Source: DASTCC01 sp035711465
Lineage (GTDB): Bacteria > Acidobacteriota > Vicinamibacteria > Vicinamibacterales > SCN-69-37
Reading direction: 5' to 3'
Assembly: GCA_035711465.1 (NCBI GenBank)
Contig: DASTCC010000129.1
Coordinates: 1 to 25,121, forward strand
Length of the DNA: 25,121 nucleotides
How positions within the stretch are numbered: position 1 is the first letter of the stretch; each line of letters opens with the position of its first letter. A program made the translations under genes and the position numbers. Of the stretch, positions 9,450 to 18,108 are shown one piece after another. The notes under the pieces were generated by a model. It saw only the letters and a list, made by a program, of their open reading frames with translations, was not told the origin of the DNA and did no database searches.

Positions 9450-10723
9450 GCGCGCCCCTGCGCGTCCTGATCGCGACCGACTCGTTCCCGCCGGTCTGCG
9501 GCGGCAGCGGCTGGAGCTCGTGGGAGCTGGCGCGCGGCCTGACGGCGCGCGGTCACCACGTCGAGGTCGTGAAGATCGAGATCGGCCGGGCCGCCGGCGT
9601 CGACGAGACGCTTTTCCACGGCGTGCGGGTGACCACGTTTCGCGACCGCGCCCCCGACGTTCCGGTCGTGCGCAACCTGATCAAGAACGAGCGGCTCTGG
9701 TCGAGAGTCGGGCGCTACCTGCTCGAGCAGCGCCTGAAGTCCGGCGGCATCGACGTCGTCCACGCGCAGCATGTGATGACGACGGTGCCCGCGATTCGCG
9801 CGGGTGAAGCCACCGGCGTGCCGGTCGTCGCCACCGTACGCGACTACTGGCCGGTGTGCTACTGGTCGGATCTCATCTACGATCCGCGCGGCACGGCGCT
9901 CTGCCCGGCGTGCACGGTGGCCAACATGACGCGATGCGTGCGCCCGCGCGCCGGCGCGCTCCCGGTAGCCGCCTGGCCGGTGATTCCGTACATGCGCCGC
10001 AATCTGCGGACGAAGCGCCGCACGCTGGCGCGCGCCGGCGCCGTGATCGCCGTGAGCTCGGCCATCGCCCGCGATCTCGAGGCGCGCGCGCCGGAGCTGG
10101 CGGGCACGCCGATGTACACGATTCCAAATCCGGTCGACATGAGCGCGCTCGACGCGGCGCATGCCTCCGCGCCGCGCGCGATCGACGGGCCGTACGTGCT
10201 CTACGCCGGCAAAATCGCGACGAACAAGGGCACGCAGTTCCTCGTCCGCGCCTACCAGGCGGCCGGCCTGACCTGGCCGCTCGTCGTCGCCGGCGATGGC
10301 CCGGAACGAGCGCCGCTCGAAGCGGAGGCCGCGGACGCCGGGATCGATCTGCGCGTGCGCGGGTGGTCGGCGCGAGACGACGTGTGGGCGCTGATGCGGC
10401 ACGCGACGCTGCTCGCCTTTCCGTCGTACGGCCCCGAGTCGCTGAGCCGGGTCCTCATCGAAGCGGCGGCGCTCGGCGTGCCGATTGCGGCGATGGACAC
10501 CGGCGGCACGCGCGACATCATCCGCCCGAACGAGACGGGGCTGCTCGCGGCCGACGCCGCCGGCTTCGGCCGCGACCTCGCGCGGCTCGCGGGCGACGAA
10601 CACCTCCGCGTCCGGCTCGGCACGGCCGCACGCGCCGACGTCCGGGCGCGATTCTCGGCGGCCTCCGTCGTCGAGCGCGTCGAGCAGGTGTACCGCCGTC
10701 TGATCCCGCCGCGAGCCGCGTGA
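9446..10723 (+). CDS. Glycosyltransferase family 4 with a four-cysteine insert
   Basis: 425 residues. The acceptor domain starts LRVLIATDSFPPVCGGSGW. A complete EX7E motif (ESLSRVLIE) and IAAMDTGGTRDII mark the donor domain. Between residues 131 and 170 a DYWPVC segment carries Cys138, Cys153, Cys156 and Cys164, spaced like a small metal-binding or disulfide knuckle; a similar DYW..C insert is known in a subset of GT4 enzymes. ATG 9446 overlaps the previous stop as ATGA, pointing to translational coupling. Probably adds a sugar to a lipid-linked glycan; the sugar is unknown. Confidence 0.9.
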   Translation: MSAPLRVLIATDSFPPVCGGSGWSSWELARGLTARGHHVEVVKIEIGRAAGVDETLFHGVRVTTFRDRAPDVPVVRNLIKNERLWSRVGRYLLEQRLKSGGIDVVHAQHVMTTVPAIRAGEATGVPVVATVRDYWPVCYWSDLIYDPRGTALCPACTVANMTRCVRPRAGALPVAAWPVIPYMRRNLRTKRRTLARAGAVIAVSSAIARDLEARAPELAGTPMYTIPNPVDMSALDAAHASAPRAIDGPYVLYAGKIATNKGTQFLVRAYQAAGLTWPLVVAGDGPERAPLEAEAADAGIDLRVRGWSARDDVWALMRHATLLAFPSYGPESLSRVLIEAAALGVPIAAMDTGGTRDIIRPNETGLLAADAAGFGRDLARLAGDEHLRVRLGTAARADVRARFSAASVVERVEQVYRRLIPPRAA

Positions 10724-12018
10724 TGAGGACGGGCGCGCTTCGCGTCGCCGTCGTCGCCCGCGCGGTGATGCCACTCCACGGCGTCGGCGGGCTCGAACGC
10801 TCCGTCCGCGATCTGGTGCGCCATCTGGCGGCGCGACACGTGGACGTCACGCTGATCGCGCCGCCCGCGGCCGCGTTCGCCCGGCGCGCGCAGGCCGATC
10901 CGTTCGGCGCGCCGAACATCCGCATCCGGCCGGTCCGCTACGTCACCTTTCCGCTCGCCAACCGGCGCGGGACGACGATCCTCGATCGCAGCACGTCGTA
11001 TCTGCTCTTCGGCATGCGCGCGGGCCGACTCGCGCTCTCGATCGTCCGTGACGGCGGGGTCGACATCGTCCACGGCTTCGGCGCGAGCGTGCTCGGCTAC
11101 GCCGGCCCGCGGCGTCGGACGCGCGATGGCGATCGGCGGTCCGGGGCGAGCGCGCCGCTCGTGTTCAATCCGCAGGGACTCGAAGAGTTCGGCGCCACGG
11201 GCGCGCGCCAGGCGCCGCTCAAGCGGCTCGGCTACCTGCCGCTCCAGCGCGCCGTCCGGCGCTGCGCTCGCGCGGCCGACGTCGTCATTTCGACCGATGC
11301 GTCGCTGGACGACACCGTCACGCGCCACCTCGCGCCGGCCCCGGGCCAGCTTCGGACGGTGCCGAACGGCATCGATCTGGTCGAGGCGGGATCGCTGGCC
11401 GGACCTGCCGACGGCCATCTGCTCCGGCAGAAACATGGCATCCGGCCCGGCGAGTTCGTGCTGCTGAGCGTCGGGCGTCTCGAGCACAACAAGGGCTTCG
11501 ACGTCCTCGCCGACGCTCTCGCCCGCGCGGCCAGGCCGGACGGCCCGCTCGCGGCGCCGGGCTGGCGCTGGGTGATCGTCGGCATCGGACCGCATCGTCG
11601 CGAGATCGAAAAGGCGATCGACACGCACGGCCTCGGCGCGCACGTGCTGTTCGCCGGCCGCGCCGGGGACGCGGATCTTCATGCCTGGTACGAAGCCGCG
11701 ACGCTGTTCGTGCATCCGACGCGCTACGAAGGCAGCTCGCTCGTGACGCTCGAGGCGATGGCGCATCGCAAACCCGTGATCGCGACGCGGGCCGGCGGCC
11801 TGCCCGACAAGGTGCGGACCGGCGAGAACGGATGGCTGGTCGAGCCCGACGATCCAGCGGCGCTCGCCGACGCGATCGAAGCCGCGGCCGGCCACGCCGC
11901 GCGTCTCCCGGCGATGGGCGCACGCAGCCGCCACATCGTCGAGGCCGAGTTCGCGTGGCCGGTGCTCGCGGAGCGTCAGATCGCCATCTACGAAGAGTTG
12001 CTGCGGCGCACCGATTAG
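10723..12018 (+). CDS. Glycosyltransferase family 4 (GT-B fold)
   Basis: 431-residue GT4 enzyme. The N-terminal domain has VMPLHGVGGLERSVRDL, the glycine loop of GT4 proteins. The C-terminal domain has LLSVGRLEHNKGFDVLADAL and the full EX7E motif in HPTRYEGSSLVTLEAMA, followed by PVIATRAGGLPDKV. An Arg/Asp/Gly-rich insert (RTRDGDRRSG) interrupts the acceptor half near residue 131. ATG 10723 overlaps the previous stop by one base (TGATG), so translation is probably coupled. Of the four GT4 genes this is the most canonical. Donor and acceptor cannot be assigned. Confidence 0.91.
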   Translation: MRTGALRVAVVARAVMPLHGVGGLERSVRDLVRHLAARHVDVTLIAPPAAAFARRAQADPFGAPNIRIRPVRYVTFPLANRRGTTILDRSTSYLLFGMRAGRLALSIVRDGGVDIVHGFGASVLGYAGPRRRTRDGDRRSGASAPLVFNPQGLEEFGATGARQAPLKRLGYLPLQRAVRRCARAADVVISTDASLDDTVTRHLAPAPGQLRTVPNGIDLVEAGSLAGPADGHLLRQKHGIRPGEFVLLSVGRLEHNKGFDVLADALARAARPDGPLAAPGWRWVIVGIGPHRREIEKAIDTHGLGAHVLFAGRAGDADLHAWYEAATLFVHPTRYEGSSLVTLEAMAHRKPVIATRAGGLPDKVRTGENGWLVEPDDPAALADAIEAAAGHAARLPAMGARSRHIVEAEFAWPVLAERQIAIYEELLRRTD

Positions 12019-12021
12019 AAT
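12016..12021 (+). promoter_or_regulatory. -10-like TAGAAT box before the GT39-like gene
   Basis: TAGAAT overlaps the stop codon of the GT4 gene and would start transcription near 12028, about 20 nt before ATG 12048. It is a 5 of 6 match to TATAAT; no -35 is seen. It may serve the three membrane glycosyltransferase genes that follow. Confidence 0.35.
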
Positions 12022-12047
12022 CTCTCCGTGTCCGAGTTCCCGGCCCG

Positions 12048-13559
12048 ATGAGAGTGCGCGTCGAAACGCTCTGGCTCGCCGGCATTCTGCTCCTGGCCGG
12101 CGCGCTGCGCTTTACGGGGCTCGGTCAGGGCATCCCGTACGCGGTCGGCGTCGACGAACCCGAGATCGTCGAGCGCGCCGTGAACATGATGCGCTCGGGC
12201 GAGTTCAACCCGCGCTTCTTCGACTACCCCGGCCTCTACATCTATCTGCAGTTCGGCGTCGCCGTGCTGCGGTTCGTCACCGGCGCGATGAGCGGTCTCT
12301 GGGCAACGCTCGACCAGGCGCCGACCTCCGAGTTCTATCTGTGGGGACGCGCGGTGACGGCGCTCTTGGGCACCGCGACCGTCGGGCTCGTCATTCTGAT
12401 CGCCAGACGCCTCGGCCTGCTCGCCGCCGTCGCCGCTGGCCTGTTCCTGGCGCTGCAGCCGATGCACGCGCGCGAGTCGCACTACGTGCTGACCGACGTG
12501 CCGATGGCCTTTTTCGTCACGCTGACATTGGCGTTGACGCTGCGCGCGGGCGACCGCCGAACCCTCGGCGCCTACGCCTGGTGCGGCGTCGCGGCCGGCT
12601 GCGCCGCGGCGACGAAGTACAACGGCGGCATCGCCATGCTGCTGCCGCTGCTGGCGCTGGCGATGCAGCACGATCATCCACGCCGATTCGCCTCGGCGAT
12701 GGTCGTGGTCGGCGCCGCGGGCGCCGCATTCCTGATCGCCGCGCCCTACACGATCCTCGATCTCCCCGCGTTCCTGAACGCGTTCGGCACGTTGTCGCAC
12801 ATGTATGCCGTGGGTCAGCCGCCGCCGGAACCGGGGTGGCTCATCTATCTCAAGCACCTGCGCATCAATCTCGGCTGGCCAGGCATCATCGTCGCGATCG
12901 CGTCGCTCGGCGTCGCCGTGGTACGCACCTGGCAGGCGCCGACGTCCGAGAAGATCACCTGGGCGACGGCGTCGGCGTTCGTCGTCATCACCTTCTGGCT
13001 GATCGCGCGCCAGAAGCTGATCTTCGGCCGCTACCTTCTGTCGATCCTGCCGCCGCTCGCCGTGCTCATGGGCGGTGCGGTCGCCTGGGCCCTGGCGCGC
13101 CTCGGCGGGTCACGCTGGACGGCGAGCCGGCAGGCGATTGCCGCCGCGGCGCTGATCCTGCTGATTGCGTATCAACCCGCAGCGACGGCTGTTGGCTGGG
13201 CGCGGTTGAACGCGCGCGTCAGCACCGAGGAGCAACTCTACGCGTGGCTCGTCGAGCACGTGCCGGCGGGCAGCCGCGTCGCCGTCGAGACGTTCGCCAT
13301 GCGCCTCCCGCCCGACCGCTGGCCGTCGTCGAACCACCCGCGGCTGATCGAGCGGACCGCCGACGAGTACGCCGCCGACGGCTACCACTTCCTGCTCGCC
13401 TCGTCGCAGTCGTTCGGTCCGCCGCTGACCAACCCGAGACCCGATGACGCGACGCGCGCCTATCGCACGCTGTTCGATCGCCTGGACCTGGTGACGACGC
13501 TGTCGCCGTCGAAGGAGCATCCGGGGGCGGAGTGGCGAATCTACCGGCTGCCCCGGTGA
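12048..13559 (+). CDS. GT39/PMT-like membrane glycosyltransferase
   Basis: 503-residue multi-pass membrane protein of the ArnT/PMT (GT-C) type, expected to transfer a sugar from a polyprenyl-phosphate donor on the periplasmic side. Evidence: the first-loop acidic pair Asp36-Glu37 (VGVDEPEIVERA), and PMHARESHYVLTDVPMAFF, the family's second conserved loop with an ARE...TD.P pattern. Membrane segments continue to about residue 395, followed by a soluble C-terminal part of about 110 residues containing a VPAGSRVAVE strand typical of these proteins. ATG 12048 lies 29 bp after the previous stop, the largest gap in the cluster, with no clear ribosome binding site. Acceptor (glycan, lipid or protein) is unknown. 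Confidence 0.87.
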   Translation: MRVRVETLWLAGILLLAGALRFTGLGQGIPYAVGVDEPEIVERAVNMMRSGEFNPRFFDYPGLYIYLQFGVAVLRFVTGAMSGLWATLDQAPTSEFYLWGRAVTALLGTATVGLVILIARRLGLLAAVAAGLFLALQPMHARESHYVLTDVPMAFFVTLTLALTLRAGDRRTLGAYAWCGVAAGCAAATKYNGGIAMLLPLLALAMQHDHPRRFASAMVVVGAAGAAFLIAAPYTILDLPAFLNAFGTLSHMYAVGQPPPEPGWLIYLKHLRINLGWPGIIVAIASLGVAVVRTWQAPTSEKITWATASAFVVITFWLIARQKLIFGRYLLSILPPLAVLMGGAVAWALARLGGSRWTASRQAIAAAALILLIAYQPAATAVGWARLNARVSTEEQLYAWLVEHVPAGSRVAVETFAMRLPPDRWPSSNHPRLIERTADEYAADGYHFLLASSQSFGPPLTNPRPDDATRAYRTLFDRLDLVTTLSPSKEHPGAEWRIYRLPR

Positions 13560-15598
13560 TGAGCGAGCGGATGGCCCGCGGCGTGCGGCTCACGGCGTGG
13601 GCGGCCATCGTGCTCCCCGCGTGCGAAGCCATCGCCAGGCAGTTGACGCGCACGCGTCCCGTGCCCGGCCTGCCCGAGAACGCGGCGCTGCTGGCCCTCT
13701 GGCCGCTCGCCGGCTTGCTGGCGCTCTTCGCCGTCGATCGATGGACACGATCTGCGCCGCGGGCGCGAGTCGCCTCCGTCCTCGCCGGGTTGTTCGCGAT
13801 CGGCCTCTGTTTCCAGTTGCACCTTGGCGCGCGACTCCAAAGCGACGGCTTCTACTACTACGCCTATCTGCGTTCGATCGCCTTCGACGCCGACGTCAAC
13901 TTCCTGAACGACTACGCGCTGCTCGGACAGCGCGACAAGCCGCAGCTCTTCGAGCCGACCGCGACCGGCCACGCGCATTCGGCCTGGACGATCGGACCGG
14001 CGATCGTGTGGGCGCCGTTCTTCGCCGTCGGCCACGTCGCGGCGGTGTGGTTGAAATCGCAGGGCGCCGACGTCGCCGTCGACGGCACGTCGTACCCCTA
14101 CCGGCAGGCGGTGTGCATCGCGGGACTGTTCTACGCGCTTCTCGGCGCCTGGCTCGCGCGCGGCTTCGCGCGACGCGCGTGGGGCAACGCCGACGCCGGC
14201 CTCGCCGTCGCGCTCCTGGTCGGCGGATCGTTCATGCTCTGGTACGCGGTCGTCGAGCCGACGATGACGCACGCGCCGTCGATGGCGGCGGTAGCCGGCT
14301 TCGCGTGGCTTTGGTGCGCGACGCGGACGGATCGCCGGCTCGCGCACTGGGCGCTGCTCGGCGCGCTGGCGGGCCTGGCGACGTTGATCCGCTGGCAGAA
14401 CGCGATCTTCGCGATCCTGCCGGCGTGCGACGTGCTGTGGGCGCTGAACGACTCGCGTGCAGGCGACCGCATCGCACTGCGACGCACGATCGCCGGCGGT
14501 GCAATCTTCGCGCTCGCGGCCGCGGCCGCGTGCCTGCCGCAGATGCTGGCGTGGAAAGCAATCTACGGCAGCTATCTCGCCGTGTCGCCGCTCGGTCCGG
14601 CGATTGATCCATGGCGCCCGCATCTCGCCGACGTGCTGTTCTCGTCGCGCAACGGGCTGCTGGCCATGTCGCCGGTGCTGTATGTCGCACTGCTCGGCAC
14701 GCTCGTGTTCGCGATCCGGCGCCCGCCGATTGGCCTGCCGGTGCTGGCGGCCTTCGCGGCGATGACGTGGTTCAACGCCAGCATCTACGACTGGTGGGGC
14801 AGCGACGGCTACGGCGGGCGGCGCTTCGACGGCATCGTGCCGCTGCTCGTGCCGGGTATGGCGATCGCGATCGCCGGCGCACGGACCTTCGTCGCGCGAC
14901 GCCCGCACCTCGTCGCCGGACTCGGGCTCGCCGGCCTCGTCGTCTGGAATGTGACACTGATGCGCGCGGCCGGACGCGGCGAGATGCGGCTCGGCGAGCC
15001 AATCGCATTCGGCGTCGTCGGCGCGGCGCAGGTGCGCGACGTGCACCGCTGGATCGGACACCCGTTCGAATATCCGGTGAACCTCTGGTTCGCGGCGCGC
15101 AACGGGCTGCCGCCATCTTCGTACGATCTGTTGTTCGCCTTCCGGTTCCTCAACGACCCGGCGCGGCCGTATGGGCAGATCGACGTCGGCGGCGGGGACG
15201 AGATCTACGTCGACGCCGGCTGGCACGCGCCTGAACGCGACGGCGATCGTTCGTTCCGTTGGGCGGCTCGCGAGGCGACGCTGCTCGTCCCGCTCGCGCG
15301 GGCCGCCGATCTCGACGTGCAGGTCCGGCTCCGCGCCTTCTCGGCGCCAGGCGCGCCGCCGCAACGTGTGACGTTCGTCACCGGCACCGCGGAGTCGGCG
15401 CCGGTGGCCGTGCCCGCCGACTGGGAGACGGTCGCCGTCGCGCTGCCGCGTTCGGTCTGGCGGCGCGGCGTCACCCGGCTCACGCTGCGCTTCGGCTGGT
15501 CCGCCCGCCCGTCCGACGTCGGGCTCGGCGGCGACACGCGGGAACTCGCCGCCGCTATCGATCACGTCCGCATCTCGCTGCGCGAGGCGGCGCGATGA
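13559..15598 (+). CDS. GT-C-like membrane protein with C-terminal beta-sandwich-like domain (paralog B)
   Basis: 679 residues. The membrane core has the family signature QSDGFYYYAYLRSIAF (94-109, Asp96 the candidate catalytic residue), VDGTSYPYRQAVC (174-186), a Glu233/His238 loop (VEPTMTH), IRWQNAIF (277-284) and GYGGRRFD (417-424). A soluble domain (about 540-679) follows: PYGQIDVGGGDEIY, GWHAPER, FRWAAREATLLVPL, WRRGVTRLTLRF and GGDTRELAAAIDHVRI. This strand-rich pattern looks like a carbohydrate-binding or galactose-binding-like fold, which is inference. Start ATG 13559 overlaps the previous stop (TGATG); GTG 13532 in the same frame is less likely. It is a tandem paralog of the next gene. 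Substrate unknown. Confidence 0.82.
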   Translation: MSERMARGVRLTAWAAIVLPACEAIARQLTRTRPVPGLPENAALLALWPLAGLLALFAVDRWTRSAPRARVASVLAGLFAIGLCFQLHLGARLQSDGFYYYAYLRSIAFDADVNFLNDYALLGQRDKPQLFEPTATGHAHSAWTIGPAIVWAPFFAVGHVAAVWLKSQGADVAVDGTSYPYRQAVCIAGLFYALLGAWLARGFARRAWGNADAGLAVALLVGGSFMLWYAVVEPTMTHAPSMAAVAGFAWLWCATRTDRRLAHWALLGALAGLATLIRWQNAIFAILPACDVLWALNDSRAGDRIALRRTIAGGAIFALAAAAACLPQMLAWKAIYGSYLAVSPLGPAIDPWRPHLADVLFSSRNGLLAMSPVLYVALLGTLVFAIRRPPIGLPVLAAFAAMTWFNASIYDWWGSDGYGGRRFDGIVPLLVPGMAIAIAGARTFVARRPHLVAGLGLAGLVVWNVTLMRAAGRGEMRLGEPIAFGVVGAAQVRDVHRWIGHPFEYPVNLWFAARNGLPPSSYDLLFAFRFLNDPARPYGQIDVGGGDEIYVDAGWHAPERDGDRSFRWAAREATLLVPLARAADLDVQVRLRAFSAPGAPPQRVTFVTGTAESAPVAVPADWETVAVALPRSVWRRGVTRLTLRFGWSARPSDVGLGGDTRELAAAIDHVRISLREAAR

Positions 15599-17610
15599 GG
15601 ATGCGCGCCGTTCGCGTCGCCGCCTGGCTGCTTCTGGGCCTTGCCTTCCTCGACGTCACCGGACGCCAGATCAGCCGGCTCGGCCTCGGCGACTGGATCG
15701 GCGGATCCGCCTGGCCGCTCTCCTCGAGCCTGCTCATCGCTGCCGCGGCGGCTGTCACACTGCTCGCCTCGAGCGCGAGACGGCTGCGCGCGCTCGCGCT
15801 CTTCGTCGTCCTCATGACGATCGGCTCGGCGCTGCAGATGCAGCTCGGCGCGCGGCTGCAGAGCGACGGCTTCTACTACTACGCCTTCGCGCGATCGATC
15901 TGGTTCGATCGCGACGTCGATCTGACCAACGACTACCGGCTGCTCGGCCTCGACGACGCGCAGCACCGCCACCTGTTCACGCCGACCGTGACCGGCTACG
16001 CGCAGACGACATGGGCGATCGGCCCGGCGCTCCTGTGGTCGCCCTTTCTCGCCGCCGGCCACATCACCGCCGCAATCAGGCACCGCGCCGACCCGAACAT
16101 CGCCGTCGACGGCACGTCGTTTCCCTACCGGCAGGCGGTCTGCCTTGCCGGCCTGTTCTACGGACTGCTCGGGCTCTTCGTCTGCTATCGCATCTGCCGC
16201 ACCGTGTTCGCGGCCGCGCTGTCGACGTCCGCCGTCGTCGGCATCGCTGCCGGATCGTTCGTGCTCTGGTATCTGATCCGAGAACCGTCGATGAGCCACG
16301 CGGTCTCGATGTGCGCGGTTGCCGTCGTCGTCATGACCTGGCTCCGCGTCGGCGCGTCGACGTCGGCGTTCGCGTGGACGGCGCTGGGCCTGGCCGGCGG
16401 CGTGATGATGGCGGTGCGCTGGCAGAACGCGCTGGTGATGGTGCTGCCGGCGGCGACGCTGGTGTGGCGATGGGTGCATGCCTCGCCTGTCGACCGGCGT
16501 CAGCTGCTGCGCCTGGCGGCCGCGTGCGGCGCCGCGGTCGTCGTCGGCTTTCTCCCCCAGATGCTGGCGTGGCAGGCGATCTACGGCCGTCCGCTGGCGC
16601 AGTCGCCAATCGCGCCGACGATGTTCTGGACGAATCCGAAGGTCGCCGACCTGCTGTGGTCGTCGCGGAATGGGCTGTTCGCGACGTCGCCGGCGATCTA
16701 CCTCGCGGCGATCGGACTGCTGGCGCTGTGGCGGCGCGATCGGCGCTTGTCGGCGGCCGGGCTGTTCGTCTTCGCAGCGATGGCGTGGACCAATGGCGCG
16801 GTCGACGACTGGTACGGCGGCGCCGGCTACGGCGGGCGGCGGTTCGACAGCGTCGTGCCGTTCTTCGTCTGCGGACTCGCCGCAGCGGTCGCCTGGTCGA
16901 TCGAGCTGGTACGGCGGCGGCCGGCCGCGGCAGCCACGGCGCTGCTCGCGGCGCTGGTCGTCTGGAACATCACGCTCATGGCGGTCGCGCGCGCCGGCGT
17001 CTACCGGCTCGGGCAGCCGGTCTCCTTCGGCGATCTCGGCGCGGCGCAAGCGTCGATCGTCCACGACTGGATCGGACATCCGCCGTCCTATCCGGCCAAT
17101 CTGATCTATGCGGTTCGAAACGGCGTCGCGCCGGCGAGATTCGATTTGCTCAGCCCCGGGCGCTTTCTCGGCGATCCGTCGCGGCCGTACGGACGGATCG
17201 ATGTCGGATCGGCCGACGCGGTCTACCTCGCGGATGGATGGCATGGCGCCGAACGCGCCGACGACACGACGTTCCGCTGGGCGACGCGCGAGGCCATGGT
17301 CCTCGTGCCGCTCGATCGCGTCGCCGACCTGACGATGCAGATCCGTCTGCTGCCGCTTTCGTACGCTGGTGCGACGCCGCAGCGGCTGCGGGTCCTCGTG
17401 GACGGCGAACCGATCGACGCCGGCGGCGCGGCCCTCGCCGACGGCTGGCAGGTCGTCGAGCTCGCGGCGCCGGCGCCGCTGTGGCGGACTGGCATCAATC
17501 GCGTGAAACTGGTCTTCGATCGCGAGACGCGGCCGGCCGACATCGGCGGCGGCGGCGACGCGCGCGCGCTGGCGGCCGCGGTGGATTACGTTCGCGTCGT
17601 CGTGCGCTGA
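15595..17610 (+). CDS. GT-C-like membrane protein with C-terminal beta-sandwich-like domain (paralog C)
   Basis: 671 residues, clear tandem duplicate of the preceding gene. Matching landmarks: QSDGFYYYAFARSIWF with Asp91, VDGTSFPYRQAVC (171-183), REPSMSH (Glu230/His235), VRWQNALV (274-281) and GYGGRRFD (411-418). The C-terminal domain (about 530-671) repeats PYGRIDVG, GWHGAER, FRWATREAMVLVPL, WRTGINRVKLVF and GGDARALAAAVDYVRV. Conservation of both parts suggests both copies work, probably on different donors or acceptors. ATG 15595 has a GAGG ribosome binding site (15584-15587) and an ATGA overlap with the previous stop. Last gene of the plus-strand cluster. Probable polyprenyl-phosphate-sugar transferase; no specific function recognised. 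Confidence 0.82.
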   Translation: MRMRAVRVAAWLLLGLAFLDVTGRQISRLGLGDWIGGSAWPLSSSLLIAAAAAVTLLASSARRLRALALFVVLMTIGSALQMQLGARLQSDGFYYYAFARSIWFDRDVDLTNDYRLLGLDDAQHRHLFTPTVTGYAQTTWAIGPALLWSPFLAAGHITAAIRHRADPNIAVDGTSFPYRQAVCLAGLFYGLLGLFVCYRICRTVFAAALSTSAVVGIAAGSFVLWYLIREPSMSHAVSMCAVAVVVMTWLRVGASTSAFAWTALGLAGGVMMAVRWQNALVMVLPAATLVWRWVHASPVDRRQLLRLAAACGAAVVVGFLPQMLAWQAIYGRPLAQSPIAPTMFWTNPKVADLLWSSRNGLFATSPAIYLAAIGLLALWRRDRRLSAAGLFVFAAMAWTNGAVDDWYGGAGYGGRRFDSVVPFFVCGLAAAVAWSIELVRRRPAAAATALLAALVVWNITLMAVARAGVYRLGQPVSFGDLGAAQASIVHDWIGHPPSYPANLIYAVRNGVAPARFDLLSPGRFLGDPSRPYGRIDVGSADAVYLADGWHGAERADDTTFRWATREAMVLVPLDRVADLTMQIRLLPLSYAGATPQRLRVLVDGEPIDAGGAALADGWQVVELAAPAPLWRTGINRVKLVFDRETRPADIGGGGDARALAAAVDYVRVVVR

Positions 17611-17613
17611 ACG

Positions 17614-18108
17614 TTACGATGGCAGGCCGGCGCGTTCCCGAAGCTGCCGAAGCCAGCCGGCGATCGCGGCCGGGCGGTCGGCGGCGGCGACACTGTTGAA
17701 GCGTTGCGCGAGGTACGCCTCGATGCGCAGCGCATCGCGGAACCACGCGGTGAGCGCGGCCTCGGTGACGCCGGCGCGCCCGAGCCTGGCGGCCGCGGAT
17801 TCGCCGGCGCCAAGCTTCGCCTCCCACTGCGCGCGTCGTTCCGCGACCGCCCCGTCCGCTGACGGCGTCGTGATGACGCGCGTGGCTTCACGAAGCAGCA
17901 GCATTCTGTTCTCGAGCTCACGCTGCGCCTGCTCGAAGCTCGCCGCGTCGACCAGCCGCAGCGTCATCGCCTCCCAGACGTCCGACTGCGTCAGCACCTG
18001 ACCGTAGATGCGCTCGACCACGCGATCGATGATCACCTGCGCCCGCGCCGCCGGCGGTGGCAGCGCCGCGATCCCGCAGAGGACAATGGCGAACACGCGA
18101 CGACGCAT
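17614..18108 (-). CDS. Small periplasmic SurA N-terminal-like protein without PPIase domain
   Basis: 164 residues with a signal peptide (MRRRVFAIVLCGIAALPPPA, probable cleavage after ARA at 23). The mature start VIIDRVVERIYGQVLTQSDV resembles the first strand and helix of SurA-type chaperone domains (VxDRIxAVVNxxxIxxSDV). A later YLAQRF also recalls the family. No parvulin PPIase domain is present, so it is a stand-alone chaperone-like module. ATG 18108 overlaps the stop of the Omp85 gene (TGATG), and GAGGTG lies 5 nt upstream. Being last in a tamB-Omp85 operon, it may escort clients to the barrel. The similarity is weak and the role is inference. Confidence 0.65.
   Translation of the reverse strand: MRRRVFAIVLCGIAALPPPAARAQVIIDRVVERIYGQVLTQSDVWEAMTLRLVDAASFEQAQRELENRMLLLREATRVITTPSADGAVAERRAQWEAKLGAGESAAARLGRAGVTEAALTAWFRDALRIEAYLAQRFNSVAAADRPAAIAGWLRQLRERAGLPS

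Noticed and set aside
13532..13558. GTG 13532 as start of paralog B
   Set aside because: ATG 13559 gives the TGATG overlap seen elsewhere in the cluster; the extra nine residues add nothing recognisable.
13541..15565. Minus-strand open frame of 674 codons antisense to paralog B
   Set aside because: Arg/Glu/His-rich shadow composition with no membrane or enzyme motif, while the plus strand encodes a clear family member.
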